This document shows, piece by piece, positions 1 through 7,362 of a stretch of 61,566 nt of DNA (its first letter is position 1; each line of letters opens with the position of its first letter). Origin of the DNA: Acidimicrobiia bacterium (GTDB lineage Bacteria; Actinomycetota; Acidimicrobiia; Acidimicrobiales; AC-14). A program made the translations under genes and the position numbers. Under the pieces are notes generated by a model. The model did no database searches and was not told the origin of the DNA. It saw only the letters and a program-made list of their open reading frames with translations. Location: NCBI GenBank assembly GCA_023264995.1, contig JAHFUR010000024.1, positions 1-61,566 on the forward strand. The letters run 5' to 3'.

Positions 1-270
1 TTCGTGCCGCCCTCGATGCTCAGGTCAAGGGGACCGTCTCACCCCGATGCGATGATGGGGAAGTAGCCGCCTGAACAAGTGGGGCCGCCGCCGAAGTTCC
101 ACGGAACTCGGGACATCCTCGATGCAGACGCGGTCCGGCACTGTCGAGATCGAGACTTCATTATGAGGAAAGTCGGTCAGTCATCGTAATTCTCGGACGT
201 CCTCGGCACTATGGCGATCCAGACGGTTGGTCGCCTCTCCGCCGACTGCACTCGACAGTTGGCGACTACG

Positions 271-333
271 ATCCGTCCCACATCCGTCCCACGCGGGCTG
301 ACGAGCAGTGGTCCAAATCGGTCATCAGTGGTC
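271..333. repeat. Paired direct repeats, candidate integrase arm sites
   Basis: ATCCGTCCCAC occurs twice in perfect tandem (271-281 and 282-292). CAGTGGTC then occurs at 306-313 and 326-333, spaced 20 bp apart. Short direct repeats next to a tRNA-derived core resemble the arm-binding sites of tyrosine integrases. The repeats are seen directly; the function is inferred. Confidence 0.4.
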
Positions 334-398
334 ATGCATACCTAGCCTCTGACCTGGGCTTTTGCTGCGACGTGCAGGTCGTCGAAATGGACACGAAG

Positions 399-445
399 AC
401 GTTCGCAACGTGGAAGTCGGCGGTTCGAATCCGCTCACCTCCACC
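399..445 (+). other. tRNA 3' fragment, candidate attachment-site core
   Basis: Bases 399-411 form a small hairpin (ACGTT, loop CGC, AACGT) like the variable arm of a class II tRNA. Bases 419-435 form a T arm with the loop TTCGAAT. Bases 436-442 (CACCTCC) would be the 3' acceptor strand, followed by A and CC. The matching 5' acceptor strand GGAGGTG, a D arm and an anticodon arm are absent upstream, so this is not a complete tRNA. The discriminator A and long variable arm would fit tRNA-Tyr better than Ser or Leu, but this is a guess. Confidence 0.55.
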
Positions 446-486
446 GGCCGGCCGGCAAGAGTGCAGCGTCCTGCCCCACGGACCTT

Positions 487-837
487 GTGTCGCTGGCAAA
501 CACCTGGTTCCCGGTCTTCAACGGGCTGCACATGGCCACGGGGCACTCGGGCACCAGCACGGCCGACGCACTCGACAGCTCCGATCGGGGCTCGCAGTTC
601 GCGGCCCGCATCGCCGGCCTGCCCTCCCCGTTCGACTGGCTCTTCCCCCAACACGGCGTGGGCGACGCATGGATGGACACCGGGACAATCGATATCCAGT
701 CCGGGTGCTCGGCGGTCGCCATCGCCGCGGGAGCCAACCGCAACGAGGCCATTGACCGCAGGGAGAACGAGCGCATCACCGACGGCCGCTCGCGCCCCAC
801 CCCCAACTGGTTCGCCTGGAAATGGCGGACGGCGTAA
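487..837 (+). CDS. Truncated hypothetical protein (DUF6345-like C-terminus)
   Basis: The frame is open from base 346 and has no good start. GTG at 487 gives 116 residues, but the sequence reads plausibly upstream of it (residues DLVSLANTWFP run across the GTG). This suggests a C-terminal piece of a longer protein cut at or near the tRNA fragment. The residues FNGLHMATGHSG and the ending NWFAWKW recall DUF6345 proteins from memory; this was not searched. The next gene starts 15 bp downstream on the same strand. It may be a remnant rather than a functional gene. Confidence 0.45.
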   Translation: MSLANTWFPVFNGLHMATGHSGTSTADALDSSDRGSQFAARIAGLPSPFDWLFPQHGVGDAWMDTGTIDIQSGCSAVAIAAGANRNEAIDRRENERITDGRSRPTPNWFAWKWRTA

Positions 838-852
838 CCGTCGGACGATCGC

Positions 853-1665
853 ATGCCTGAACCCCAGCACTCCCAGCGGTTCCTTCACCGGACCGAGGCC
901 CCCGAGCTCATCGAGGCGGCGACGCAAGTGGCCGGGTTCGACCTGGGCAAGCGCCCGGAGTTCGCCTTCGCTGCCAACGTCTCCGGCGTCCGAAACCGCA
1001 CGTTCACGTTCAGCCGGCGGCGGGACAGTCGCACCATCTTTGCCGGCGACACCAGGTACGGCATCGCCGGCAAGGCCGGTGCCTGGCAGGGTGGCGACCG
1101 TGAGGTCATTGGCGCCCTACGGGGAGCCCTCAAGGCCGCCGGCGTGCCCTCCAAGGAGGTCGTCGGCGTCAACGTGCTGTCCGAGTTCGGGGCGGCCGGC
1201 GAGGTGGTCGACGGCGAGGTGCGCGCCGAGCAGCCGACGCTGTTGCGCAAGATCGGCGCCGCCCGGCGCGCCGTCGAACAGCTCCCCGTATGGTCCTCCT
1301 ACGCCAAAGTCGGCCTCACCGCCGATGGTCGGGTCGGCTGGTTGGAGTTGCACTGGCCCGTCGTCGGGCCCGAGGTTCTCAAGGAGGCCCATCTCCTTCG
1401 GAGCCTCGTCGAGCGTGGGTTTCCAGTTCCGGACGTGCGCGGAGCACGGCTCCAGTCGGTTGAGGCCGGCGTTCTGCACTCACCCGCCATCGGCTTCTTC
1501 ATGGACGTCACCCCTGCGGCTCGGGCGGTCTTTGCACCCGAGGACCCGGAGATGGGACGGCTGGCGACGCTCTACGTCGACCGCCACGGCGAGTTCGTCG
1601 ACCTCCCTCGCGACATCCGGCCGGCAAAGCCTGACGATCGCAAACGGGAGGCGTCCGCCGACTAG
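853..1665 (+). CDS. Hypothetical protein
   Basis: This 270-residue ORF starts at ATG and has actinobacterial codon use. No signal peptide, membrane helix or family motif is recognised. The middle (residues about 120-200) is mixed alpha/beta with repeated GW(L)ELHWP-type hydrophobic strands, and the C-terminus is charged. It lies 15 bp after the truncated ORF at 487-837 and may have been co-transcribed with it. Function unknown. Confidence 0.6.
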   Translation: MPEPQHSQRFLHRTEAPELIEAATQVAGFDLGKRPEFAFAANVSGVRNRTFTFSRRRDSRTIFAGDTRYGIAGKAGAWQGGDREVIGALRGALKAAGVPSKEVVGVNVLSEFGAAGEVVDGEVRAEQPTLLRKIGAARRAVEQLPVWSSYAKVGLTADGRVGWLELHWPVVGPEVLKEAHLLRSLVERGFPVPDVRGARLQSVEAGVLHSPAIGFFMDVTPAARAVFAPEDPEMGRLATLYVDRHGEFVDLPRDIRPAKPDDRKREASAD

Positions 1666-1926
1666 CCCGCATCGCCGCTGCTCCTGAGCGACGATCAACC
1701 TCGCGCCGCACGTCCGGGTGCCCAGGAGGAACGACTTACAGCCCGCAGCCGGGCCAACGACCAGCGGTGCCGCAGGGCGAACCGCTTGCGGGCAGGTCGC
1801 TTGTCGCTGCTGCGCGGCGTGTTGAACATGGTGGCCAATGTCCGGGGTGCCTCATCGCATGCACACCCGTGGAGGCATTGAGGACCCGCCGGTCGGAGGA
1901 CGGAAAGCGTCGGTCGCGAGGAGTCG

Positions 1927-3141
1927 TCAGTGGCGCTTCTTCTTGTGGACGGTGGTGGTCGTCGTCGACACGCTGGTAGTAGTCGTGGGCCGAACGGTTG
2001 TCGTGGTCGTAGGCGAGACCGTGGTGGTCGTGGTGGGGCCTACCGTCGTGGTCGTTGTCGAGCCGGCCAGCGCGGCGAGGTGGTCGCGGAAGCCGGCCCC
2101 GAACGCGGTTGGCGTGCCGTTGTAGGACGTGATGAGCGCGGGCCCAGAGGAGCAGTCCCACACGTCCCACGTCCAGCCCAGATAGGAGACGCCGTGGGCG
2201 TCGGCCCACGCCATGTAGGCAGCGATGAAGCTCGACGCGCAGTCGTTCTCGCCGACCTCGCCGGTGACGACCGGCACGCTGGCGGCGACGGCCCCGGCCT
2301 GCGCGTTCCAGCAGGTGGTGGTCACACAGCCGCCGAAGTTGTAGACATGGACGCTCGCGACCACCTGGTTCGCTGGGTCGGTGGGCCGGTAGGTGAGCCA
2401 CGAGGTCAGGTCGCCCGACCAGCCGAGCCCGCCCACCAGCACCGGCTGGGTGGCGCCGGTCGCGCGTACGGCGTTCACCAGCGACTGCATCCCGGCGGCC
2501 TGCCACCCGCCGGAGGTGGTGCACCCGTCGCGCCAGCACGCCCAGGAGATGTCGTGCGGTTCGTTGTACAGGTCGAACACGACCGCCGGGTCGCTCCTGA
2601 AGTAGGTGGCGACCGACGACCAGAACGCCGGCGAATGGTCGGCATCGGCCATCACCTGCTGGCCGGTGGCCAACGTCGCGCCGGGCGCGTTCCAATGCAG
2701 GTCGAGGATGGCGTACATGCCGGCGGCGTGCAGCGCCGATACGTAGGATCCGACGGCGGACTGGTAACTGGCACCGCCGTACGCCGGGTTGACCCCGTTG
2801 ATGCCGAGCCAGCAGTCTTCGTTCAAGGGGATGCGGACGGCGTTGGTGTGCCAGGAGGCGATCGCCGCGATCGATGTTGCATCCGAGGGCCCGTCGAAGA
2901 GACCCCAGCCCTGGGCGCAGGCGTACTCCAAGCCGGAGCGGTTCACGCCGAGCAAGCGGATGGGCGAGCCGTTGCCGTCAACCAGCGCGTTCCCCCGGAC
3001 CGTGAGGGACAGGCCGGCAGCGTGGGCCTCGGGCGCGGCACCGAAGCCGGTCAGGAGGAGGCCCGCCACCACGGTGGCGAGTGCTGCGCCGAAGCTGACC
3101 CGGCGCGTCGCCGGCTGGAGCTGGAGTCGCGGAGCGATCAT
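1927..3141 (-). CDS. Secreted GH5 family glycoside hydrolase (endoglucanase-like)
   Basis: The 404-residue protein has a signal peptide (hydrophobic stretch about residues 18-35, AHA cleavage site near 42) and a GH5 TIM barrel from about 45 to 360. The acid/base is E194 in DLYNEPH and the probable nucleophile is E295 in VVTGEVGE; the family cleaves beta-1,4-glucans or related glycans outside the cell. Residues 361-400 are five blocks of threonine runs (TTTTTV with G/S/R and P) ending in KKKRH, likely a linker or wall-proximal tail. The basic end shows that no further carbohydrate-binding module follows. It is transcribed alone, divergent from the vapBC module at 3506. The exact substrate cannot be read from the sequence. 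Confidence 0.88.
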   Translation of the reverse strand: MIAPRLQLQPATRRVSFGAALATVVAGLLLTGFGAAPEAHAAGLSLTVRGNALVDGNGSPIRLLGVNRSGLEYACAQGWGLFDGPSDATSIAAIASWHTNAVRIPLNEDCWLGINGVNPAYGGASYQSAVGSYVSALHAAGMYAILDLHWNAPGATLATGQQVMADADHSPAFWSSVATYFRSDPAVVFDLYNEPHDISWACWRDGCTTSGGWQAAGMQSLVNAVRATGATQPVLVGGLGWSGDLTSWLTYRPTDPANQVVASVHVYNFGGCVTTTCWNAQAGAVAASVPVVTGEVGENDCASSFIAAYMAWADAHGVSYLGWTWDVWDCSSGPALITSYNGTPTAFGAGFRDHLAALAGSTTTTTVGPTTTTTVSPTTTTTVRPTTTTSVSTTTTTVHKKKRH

Positions 3142-3456
3142 CCGATCATTGTCGGCATGAGCTGGCGCCGGCTGAAGCCCCCTTCAGATGTTCGCCGCCA
3201 GCGCCTGAACAGTCATCGGGTCCGCACGGGTAAACGAGTGCCAATCCTTCCCGCACACCGCCGGGCCGGTGATGGGCGATGACGACAGCGAGCGCTGTTC
3301 CCGTCCACCGCCGGTGAGGGGCGCCGGCGAGCGAACGATCACAATGCGGGAGGGCTCCGCGGCGCGAGCTGCCTCCTATCCACGAGCCGCGCTGGTCCGC
3401 CAGCGTCCACCCTGATCGCCGGTAGTCGGCCACGCCCGGACCTGCCATTGGCTTTG

Positions 3457-3484
3457 TGGCGCCAAACTAGATGTCCTGGCGCCA
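3457..3484. promoter_or_regulatory. Twin palindromic operator upstream of vapBC-1
   Basis: The perfect palindrome TGGCGCCA occurs at 3457-3464 and 3477-3484, 20 bp apart centre to centre (about two helix turns). The second copy lies between the expected -35 and -10 positions of the vapB promoter. VapB proteins of this kind are dimeric ribbon-helix-helix repressors that bind such paired sites. The sites are seen; the repressor is inferred. Confidence 0.55.
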
Positions 3485-3493
3485 GAACGGCGC

Positions 3494-3499
3494 TAACCT
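3494..3499 (+). promoter_or_regulatory. -10 box of vapBC-1, leaderless
   Basis: TAACCT lies exactly 6 nt before the GTG at 3506, so transcription should start on the start codon. This supports GTG 3506 over the out-of-frame ATG at 3504. Confidence 0.55.
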
Positions 3500-3505
3500 G
3501 GCCAT

Positions 3506-3736
3506 GTGCCCAGCATCCAAGTCAAGGACGTACCCGACGACGTTCACGCCACACTCCGGCGTCGCGCTGCGGTGGCCGGTCAGTCGCTGCAGGAGTACCT
3601 CCTGAACCGCCTCGTCGAGGAGGCACACACCCCGACGCTCGACGAGCTTCTCGATCGAGCAGGGGGTCGAGCGGGCGGTCGGGTCGGCCTTCAGGCCGCT
3701 GCGTCCGCTGTGCGTGCTGACCGCGACGCCCGTTGA
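3506..3736 (+). CDS. vapB: VapB-type antitoxin (FitA-like ribbon-helix-helix)
   Basis: The 76-residue protein begins VPSIQVKDVPDDVHATLRRR and continues with a helix ending QEYLLNRLVEEA, the arrangement of FitA/VapB ribbon-helix-helix antitoxins. It should bind its own promoter as a dimer and occupy the active site of the VapC toxin through its C-terminal half. Start is GTG, chosen because the -10 box sits 6 nt upstream. Its stop overlaps the toxin start in TTGA. This antitoxin family differs from the three minus-strand modules downstream. Confidence 0.82.
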   Translation: MPSIQVKDVPDDVHATLRRRAAVAGQSLQEYLLNRLVEEAHTPTLDELLDRAGGRAGGRVGLQAAASAVRADRDAR

Positions 3737-4125
3737 TCGTTGTCGATGCGAGCGTCATCGTGACCGCCCTCGCAGACGACGGGCCCGACGGCGATCGCGC
3801 AAGAGATCGGCTCCGTGGTGAGCGCCTGGCCGCGCCCCACTTCCTCGATCTGGAGGTGACCTCGGCGTGGCGCCGCCTCGTTGCTGGCGGCGAACTCGAC
3901 GAGCGTCGTGCTCGCCTGGCCCTCGCTGACCTCCAGGGGCTGCGTGTCGACCGTGTGCGGCATGGAGCGCTGCTTGATCGATGCTGGGAGCTTCGAGACA
4001 ACCTCACCGTGTATGACGCCGCGTATGTGGCGCTCGCCGAGCTGCTCGACGTCACGCTCCTCACCGCCGACGGCACGCTCGCCAAGGCTCCAGGCCCTCG
4101 TTGCCTGATCGAGGTGCTTCGGTAA
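3733..4125 (+). CDS. vapC: VapC-type PIN-domain ribonuclease toxin
   Basis: The 130-residue PIN domain has the acidic metal-binding set D5, E41, D95 and D113. VapC toxins are Mg/Mn-dependent endoribonucleases, often cutting tRNA or rRNA. The start is TTG at 3733 within the TTGA overlap with vapB, so translation is probably coupled. The full-length acidic set and intact frame suggest an active toxin. The RNA target is unknown. Confidence 0.85.
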   Translation: MIVVDASVIVTALADDGPDGDRARDRLRGERLAAPHFLDLEVTSAWRRLVAGGELDERRARLALADLQGLRVDRVRHGALLDRCWELRDNLTVYDAAYVALAELLDVTLLTADGTLAKAPGPRCLIEVLR

Positions 4126-4285
4126 TGACATGGAGGGGCGATCCCAAGGGGCTGCGTTCGTCGAAGTCGACTGAAGCATCCCCGAATCACGGCTCGACGA
4201 CGAGCTTCCTCCTGCTACCAACCGCCGGCCCTGAGGCCGAAAGCAGCCCTCCCAGGGTCTACGGCGCCGGGCGCCGTGGTGGGAA

Positions 4286-4291
4286 TACGCT
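4286..4291 (+). promoter_or_regulatory. -10 box of the alpha/beta hydrolase gene, leaderless
   Basis: TACGCT lies 6 nt before the ATG at 4298, and no Shine-Dalgarno sequence is seen. Confidence 0.5.
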
Positions 4292-4297
4292 TCAGCC

Positions 4298-5110
4298 ATG
4301 ACGACGGTTGTATCGACCGTCACGCTGCCTGGGGGACTCTCGCTTTCCTACGCCGAGCAGGGCGAGCAGTCGGGCCCTGCGCTGGTGCTGCTGCCAGGAC
4401 CGACAGATTCTTGGCGGTCCTATGAGCCGGTTCTAGAAGCGATCCCACTATCGGTCCGCACCATCGCGGTATCCCAACGCGGACATGGGGACTCCGACAA
4501 GCCGCGCACCGGGTATCGAGTGCAGGATTTCGCCGGCGACGTGGTTCCCCTGCTCGATGCCCTTCGCGTCGAACGAGCCGTGCTCGCCGGCCATTCGGGA
4601 TCGTGCCTGGTCGTGCGCCGAGTCGCGATCGATCGCCCCGAGCGGATCGCCGGGCTGGTACTCGAGGCGTCACCGACGACGCTCCGGGGCCACCCCGGGT
4701 TGGCTGCCTTTGTCTCGTCGGTGGTGTCCGGTCTGCAAGACCCGATCGACCCCGACTTCGCGAGGTCCTTCGTGGTCCACACGTCGTCAGGTCAGATCGG
4801 ACCGGAGGTAGTTGACCGGTTGGCCGGCGAACTTCTCAAAGTTCCGGCACAAGTGTGGCAGGAGTGCTTCGCCGCCTTGTTGGACTACGACGACCTCGAC
4901 GAACTCGGGCGCATCACTGCACCGACGATGCTGATCTGGGGCGATGGCGACGGGATTGTCGGACGACACATGCAGCAGCAGTTGGCGGAGCTGATCCCCA
5001 ACGCGGACCTGCTCGTGTATTCCGGCATCGGGCATACCCCGAGATGGGAGGATGGATCGCGCTTCGCCTCGGACGTGGCCGCCTTCGTCGAGCAACTGGG
5101 CGCCGCCTGA
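4298..5110 (+). CDS. Alpha/beta-fold hydrolase
   Basis: The 270-residue protein is a single alpha/beta hydrolase domain. The nucleophile elbow is GHSGS with S100; the acid is D216 or D218 in WGDGDG, and the histidine is H246 in GIGHTPRWE. The oxyanion region is LLPGPTDSW instead of the usual HG motif. RGHGDSDKP is typical of the haloalkane dehalogenase/epoxide hydrolase branch, but the nucleophile is serine, so an esterase or C-C hydrolase is more likely. There is no signal peptide, so it is cytoplasmic. It is transcribed alone from a leaderless promoter. Substrate unknown. Confidence 0.85.
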   Translation: MTTVVSTVTLPGGLSLSYAEQGEQSGPALVLLPGPTDSWRSYEPVLEAIPLSVRTIAVSQRGHGDSDKPRTGYRVQDFAGDVVPLLDALRVERAVLAGHSGSCLVVRRVAIDRPERIAGLVLEASPTTLRGHPGLAAFVSSVVSGLQDPIDPDFARSFVVHTSSGQIGPEVVDRLAGELLKVPAQVWQECFAALLDYDDLDELGRITAPTMLIWGDGDGIVGRHMQQQLAELIPNADLLVYSGIGHTPRWEDGSRFASDVAAFVEQLGAA

Positions 5111-5230
5111 GTGTTGAGCGGCGGTCCGGCTCGGGACGCGGGTATCCCTGAAGAACGGCGATTCGGAGATCCGCGACCGCCACGTAACGCCGGTCTGCGC
5201 CCAACCCGGTTCTCCCGGGGTCTCTCGGGT

Positions 5231-5641
5231 TCAGATCGATCCGTTCGGAACGACCCACTCGTGGTCCGCACCGCCGGCTGCGGCAATCCGCTCGAAGTCG
5301 GCGTCGTAGTGGAGCACGACGAGACCGGCCGACTGGGCGGCCGCGGAGATCACCAGATCCGGGATCGGCAGGCGGTGCTGGCCACGCCGGGCCAACTCGT
5401 GCTGCAATTCGATGGCTCTTTCCATGACGTCCGGGGTGATGTGGGCGGAGTCCAAGCTGCGACGCTCGTCGAGCACTTCTTCGTAGTCGCTCAGGGTCCG
5501 GCTGCTATAGAGCACCTCGAGATCGACGATCGCACACGTGGCGATCAGGCCTTCCTCCAGGAGCGGGCGAAGCCGTCGGGATACCTCCGGCACACGGAAC
5601 CGGGCCAGCGCGCTCTTGTCCGCCAAGAAGCGTGCGATCAG
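5231..5641 (-). CDS. vapC: VapC-type PIN-domain toxin, module 2
   Basis: The PIN protein carries the conserved acids in LADKSA, DLEVLYSS, PIPDLVISA and HYDADF, and ends EWVVPNGSI. The only standard start, TTG at 5626, would remove the first beta strand and leave the catalytic Asp as residue 3. CTG at 5641 gives 136 residues beginning LIARFLADKS and overlaps the vapB stop as CTGA, so I use it. It is a paralogue of the toxins at 9024 and 10341, which share the C-terminal EW-[IV]-[VL]-P-x-G. It is expected to be an Mg-dependent endoribonuclease neutralised by the adjacent VapB. Confidence 0.82.
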   Translation of the reverse strand: MIARFLADKSALARFRVPEVSRRLRPLLEEGLIATCAIVDLEVLYSSRTLSDYEEVLDERRSLDSAHITPDVMERAIELQHELARRGQHRLPIPDLVISAAAQSAGLVVLHYDADFERIAAAGGADHEWVVPNGSI

Positions 5642-5844
5642 CGCCAGGCCCCTGACATCACCTGCGGGTCGTCGAGGTCGATGCCTCGCATGTCCTGGAG
5701 CCGCTCAGCATGGCGACGGCGGCGGGCGCCGGCGACGACGGACTCGAGAGATCGGTTGACGGCTTCCTTCATGGTCGATGCTCCGAGGATGGTGGTGGCC
5801 TCCACCAAGAGGTCGTCGTCGATGTCAACCAGCCGCTTGCTCAT
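5638..5844 (-). CDS. vapB: VapB-type antitoxin, module 2
   Basis: The 68-residue protein starts MSKRLVDIDDDLLVEATTIL and continues ASTMKEAVNRSLESV, the ribbon-helix-helix pattern of the DUF2191/VapB family. The second half (RRRRHAERLQDM to MSGAWR) is the toxin-binding tail. It has the same length (68) as the antitoxins at 9437 and 10761. ATG start 6 nt after a -10 box; stop overlaps the toxin start. Confidence 0.83.
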   Translation of the reverse strand: MSKRLVDIDDDLLVEATTILGASTMKEAVNRSLESVVAGARRRRHAERLQDMRGIDLDDPQVMSGAWR

Positions 5845-5850
5845 CGATCA

Positions 5851-5856
5851 AGTATA
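5851..5856 (-). promoter_or_regulatory. -10 box of vapBC-2, leaderless
   Basis: On the minus strand TATACT lies 6 nt before the ATG at 5844. It is embedded in the left arm of the operator at 5852-5882. Confidence 0.55.
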
Positions 5857-5882
5857 TCGCCTGGTGACTCCGTTGGATATAC
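5852..5882. promoter_or_regulatory. Inverted-repeat operator of vapBC-2
   Basis: GTATATC (5852-5858) and GATATAC (5876-5882) are a perfect inverted repeat with a 17-bp spacer. The left arm overlaps the -10 box, so a VapB-VapC complex bound here would block transcription. Confidence 0.5.
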
Positions 5883-5968
5883 ATCGAGAGCAGCGCCTTG
5901 GCCAGCGGGCGTCTTGCCCGAGCACTCAGGGCGCAGGCCCTCGTCCCGGGGGTCGTGAGCCGTCCTCT

Positions 5969-6670
5969 TCACTTGCCGCCATCCCGACCGCCATCGTCGT
6001 CGGCGGTATGACCGGGCACGAACGAGGCGAGGAGCAGGCGGGCCGACGTTTCGAACAGCCATTCCTCGTACCCGGCCGGCGTGTAGCCCCGCTCGCAGGT
6101 CAGTAGGCGGTAGAGGTCGTGTGCGCTGAGCGTCCACAGCGTGTCGGCGGCCGCCGCCCGCGCAAGCTCGGAGCGTAGGCCTCCAGTGGCGGCGATCCAG
6201 TCGACTACGTCTCGTTGCCCGCGATAACGGCGGGCCTCCCCCTCGGCCCACACCGCGGCGATGTCGGCCTGCGTTTCGCCGAGTTGGCGCACGAGCTCCA
6301 GGACATCCCAGCCCGCCTCCGAGTAGAGCCGGGAGATGTGCGCCGACTGGCGTAGAAGCTCGAGCGGGTCGTGGGCGCCACGAGACATCTCGTCGAACAG
6401 GGAGGGAAGGTCGATCTCCTCCTTCACGCGCAGGATGAGCCCTTCGACGATGGCCGACTTGGACCCCCAGGATTGATAGAGCGTCTGCACCGACACCCCG
6501 GCCGTATCGGCGATCGCCCGCACCGAGGTGGACGCGTAGCCCCGCTCGCGGAACAGCGAGAGGGCAGCGTCCAGGACTCGCACCCGTGTTGCCGCGGCCT
6601 GCTCGCGGCGCAACGGCGAGTGGTAAGGCCGCTGGGGGCTCGGTGGCCTGGGGTTGACATGCGCCGGCAT
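5969..6670 (-). CDS. TetR family transcriptional regulator
   Basis: The 233-residue protein has an N-terminal TetR helix-turn-helix (residues about 25-70) containing GYASTSVRAIADTAGVSVQT and LYQSWGSKSAI, followed by an alpha-helical ligand domain. TetR proteins repress as dimers and release DNA on ligand binding. It is divergent from the SnoaL-like gene at 6728, with a palindrome between them that abuts its own start codon, so it should control itself and that gene. No Shine-Dalgarno is possible upstream; the transcript looks leaderless. Ligand unknown. Confidence 0.9.
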   Translation of the reverse strand: MPAHVNPRPPSPQRPYHSPLRREQAAATRVRVLDAALSLFRERGYASTSVRAIADTAGVSVQTLYQSWGSKSAIVEGLILRVKEEIDLPSLFDEMSRGAHDPLELLRQSAHISRLYSEAGWDVLELVRQLGETQADIAAVWAEGEARRYRGQRDVVDWIAATGGLRSELARAAAADTLWTLSAHDLYRLLTCERGYTPAGYEEWLFETSARLLLASFVPGHTADDDGGRDGGK

Positions 6671-6695
6671 ATGAGTAGAGTATCATTCTACTCAT
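6671..6695. promoter_or_regulatory. TetR operator and leaderless -10 box
   Basis: ATGAGTAGA (6671-6679) and TCTACTCAT (6687-6695) are perfect 9-bp inverted arms around a 7-bp centre. On the minus strand TACTCT (6677-6682) is a -10 box 6 nt before the TetR ATG, so the palindrome covers the promoter. It also lies just upstream of the divergent gene at 6728. Confidence 0.7.
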
Positions 6696-6727
6696 AGGAA
6701 CGTGGTTCTATCGAATGGGAGAAGGCA

Positions 6728-7123
6728 GTGTCACCTCACAAGCACATCGCCGGGCGCTTTCTCGAAGAGATCCTCGGCGGCGGCCACTTCGAGCGGCTCG
6801 GCGAGCTGGTCACCGACGACTACGCCGACCGGTCGCTGCCATCGGGCGTCACCCCCCGGGCGGCGATCGAGATGTTCCGAGCCGGCTTCCCCGACGCGTC
6901 GGTCCGCATCGACAGCCAGATCGAGGAAGGCAGCCAGGTCGTCACACGTTGGACGCTGAGCGCCACCCATGCCGGGGAGTTCTTCGGTCTCGCGCCGACC
7001 GGCCGGCCAGTCTTGATGACGGGGTTTTCCCAGTACCGCTTCGATGGGGACCGCATGGCTGAAGCCTGGGTCGACTACGACCTCCTCGGCCTCCTCCGAC
7101 AGATCGGCGCCGTCGCAGCCTGA
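6728..7123 (+). CDS. SnoaL-like/ester cyclase family protein
   Basis: The 131-residue protein has the NTF2-like cone fold of SnoaL polyketide cyclases and related proteins: an N-terminal helix (GRFLEEILGGGHFERLGELV), then D-YADR, GVTPRAAIEMFRAGFPD, and the strand VTRWTLSATHAGEFFGLAPTG. Members act as aldol cyclases, isomerases or binding proteins. GTG start is preceded by GGGAGAAGG. It is controlled by the divergent TetR gene. There is no polyketide pathway nearby, so a detoxification or uncharacterised role is more likely. Confidence 0.82.
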   Translation: MSPHKHIAGRFLEEILGGGHFERLGELVTDDYADRSLPSGVTPRAAIEMFRAGFPDASVRIDSQIEEGSQVVTRWTLSATHAGEFFGLAPTGRPVLMTGFSQYRFDGDRMAEAWVDYDLLGLLRQIGAVAA

Positions 7124-7362
7124 GCCGGCGCCGGCCCAACGGCGCCTCCGACGCCCCCGGCCGAAGCGCCTGCGTGAGGCTCACCCGCGTCGCGAGAGTG
7201 AAGCTGCAGACAGCCGACGAGGACCCGGTCGACGGCTAGGTCTGGTCGACTTGCAGCCACACGGCCCAGAGATCGATGGCGGCCCGGGGGCGCCACCTGT
7301 CCCGCACATACAAGGTGTCCCGGTACGCCGGCTGGGGTGACGCAGGACCGCGAGCGGCGTCC

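Larger units (their letters stand above)
1..486. other. Gene-free left end with repeats and a tRNA remnant
   Basis: No convincing gene starts here; overlapping open frames on both strands have no recognisable protein. What the stretch does hold is two sets of short direct repeats (271-333) followed by the 3' end of a tRNA (399-445). This arrangement is typical of the end of an element integrated at a tRNA gene. An integrase, if there is one, would lie to the left of the window. Confidence 0.5.
3142..3505. other. Intergenic region between GH5 gene and vapBC-1
   Basis: There is no convincing gene in these 364 bases. The right part holds two TGGCGCCA palindromes and the vapB promoter; the left part must hold the promoter of the divergent GH5 gene, but no clear box is seen. 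Confidence 0.5.

Noticed and set aside
361-445. Complete tRNA gene
   Set aside because: The T arm and 3' acceptor strand fold, but no 5' acceptor strand, D arm or anticodon arm is found upstream.
1930-2060. CRISPR-like or satellite repeat
   Set aside because: The repetitive DNA is explained by threonine codons (ACC/ACG) in the tail of the GH5 protein; there are no spacers.
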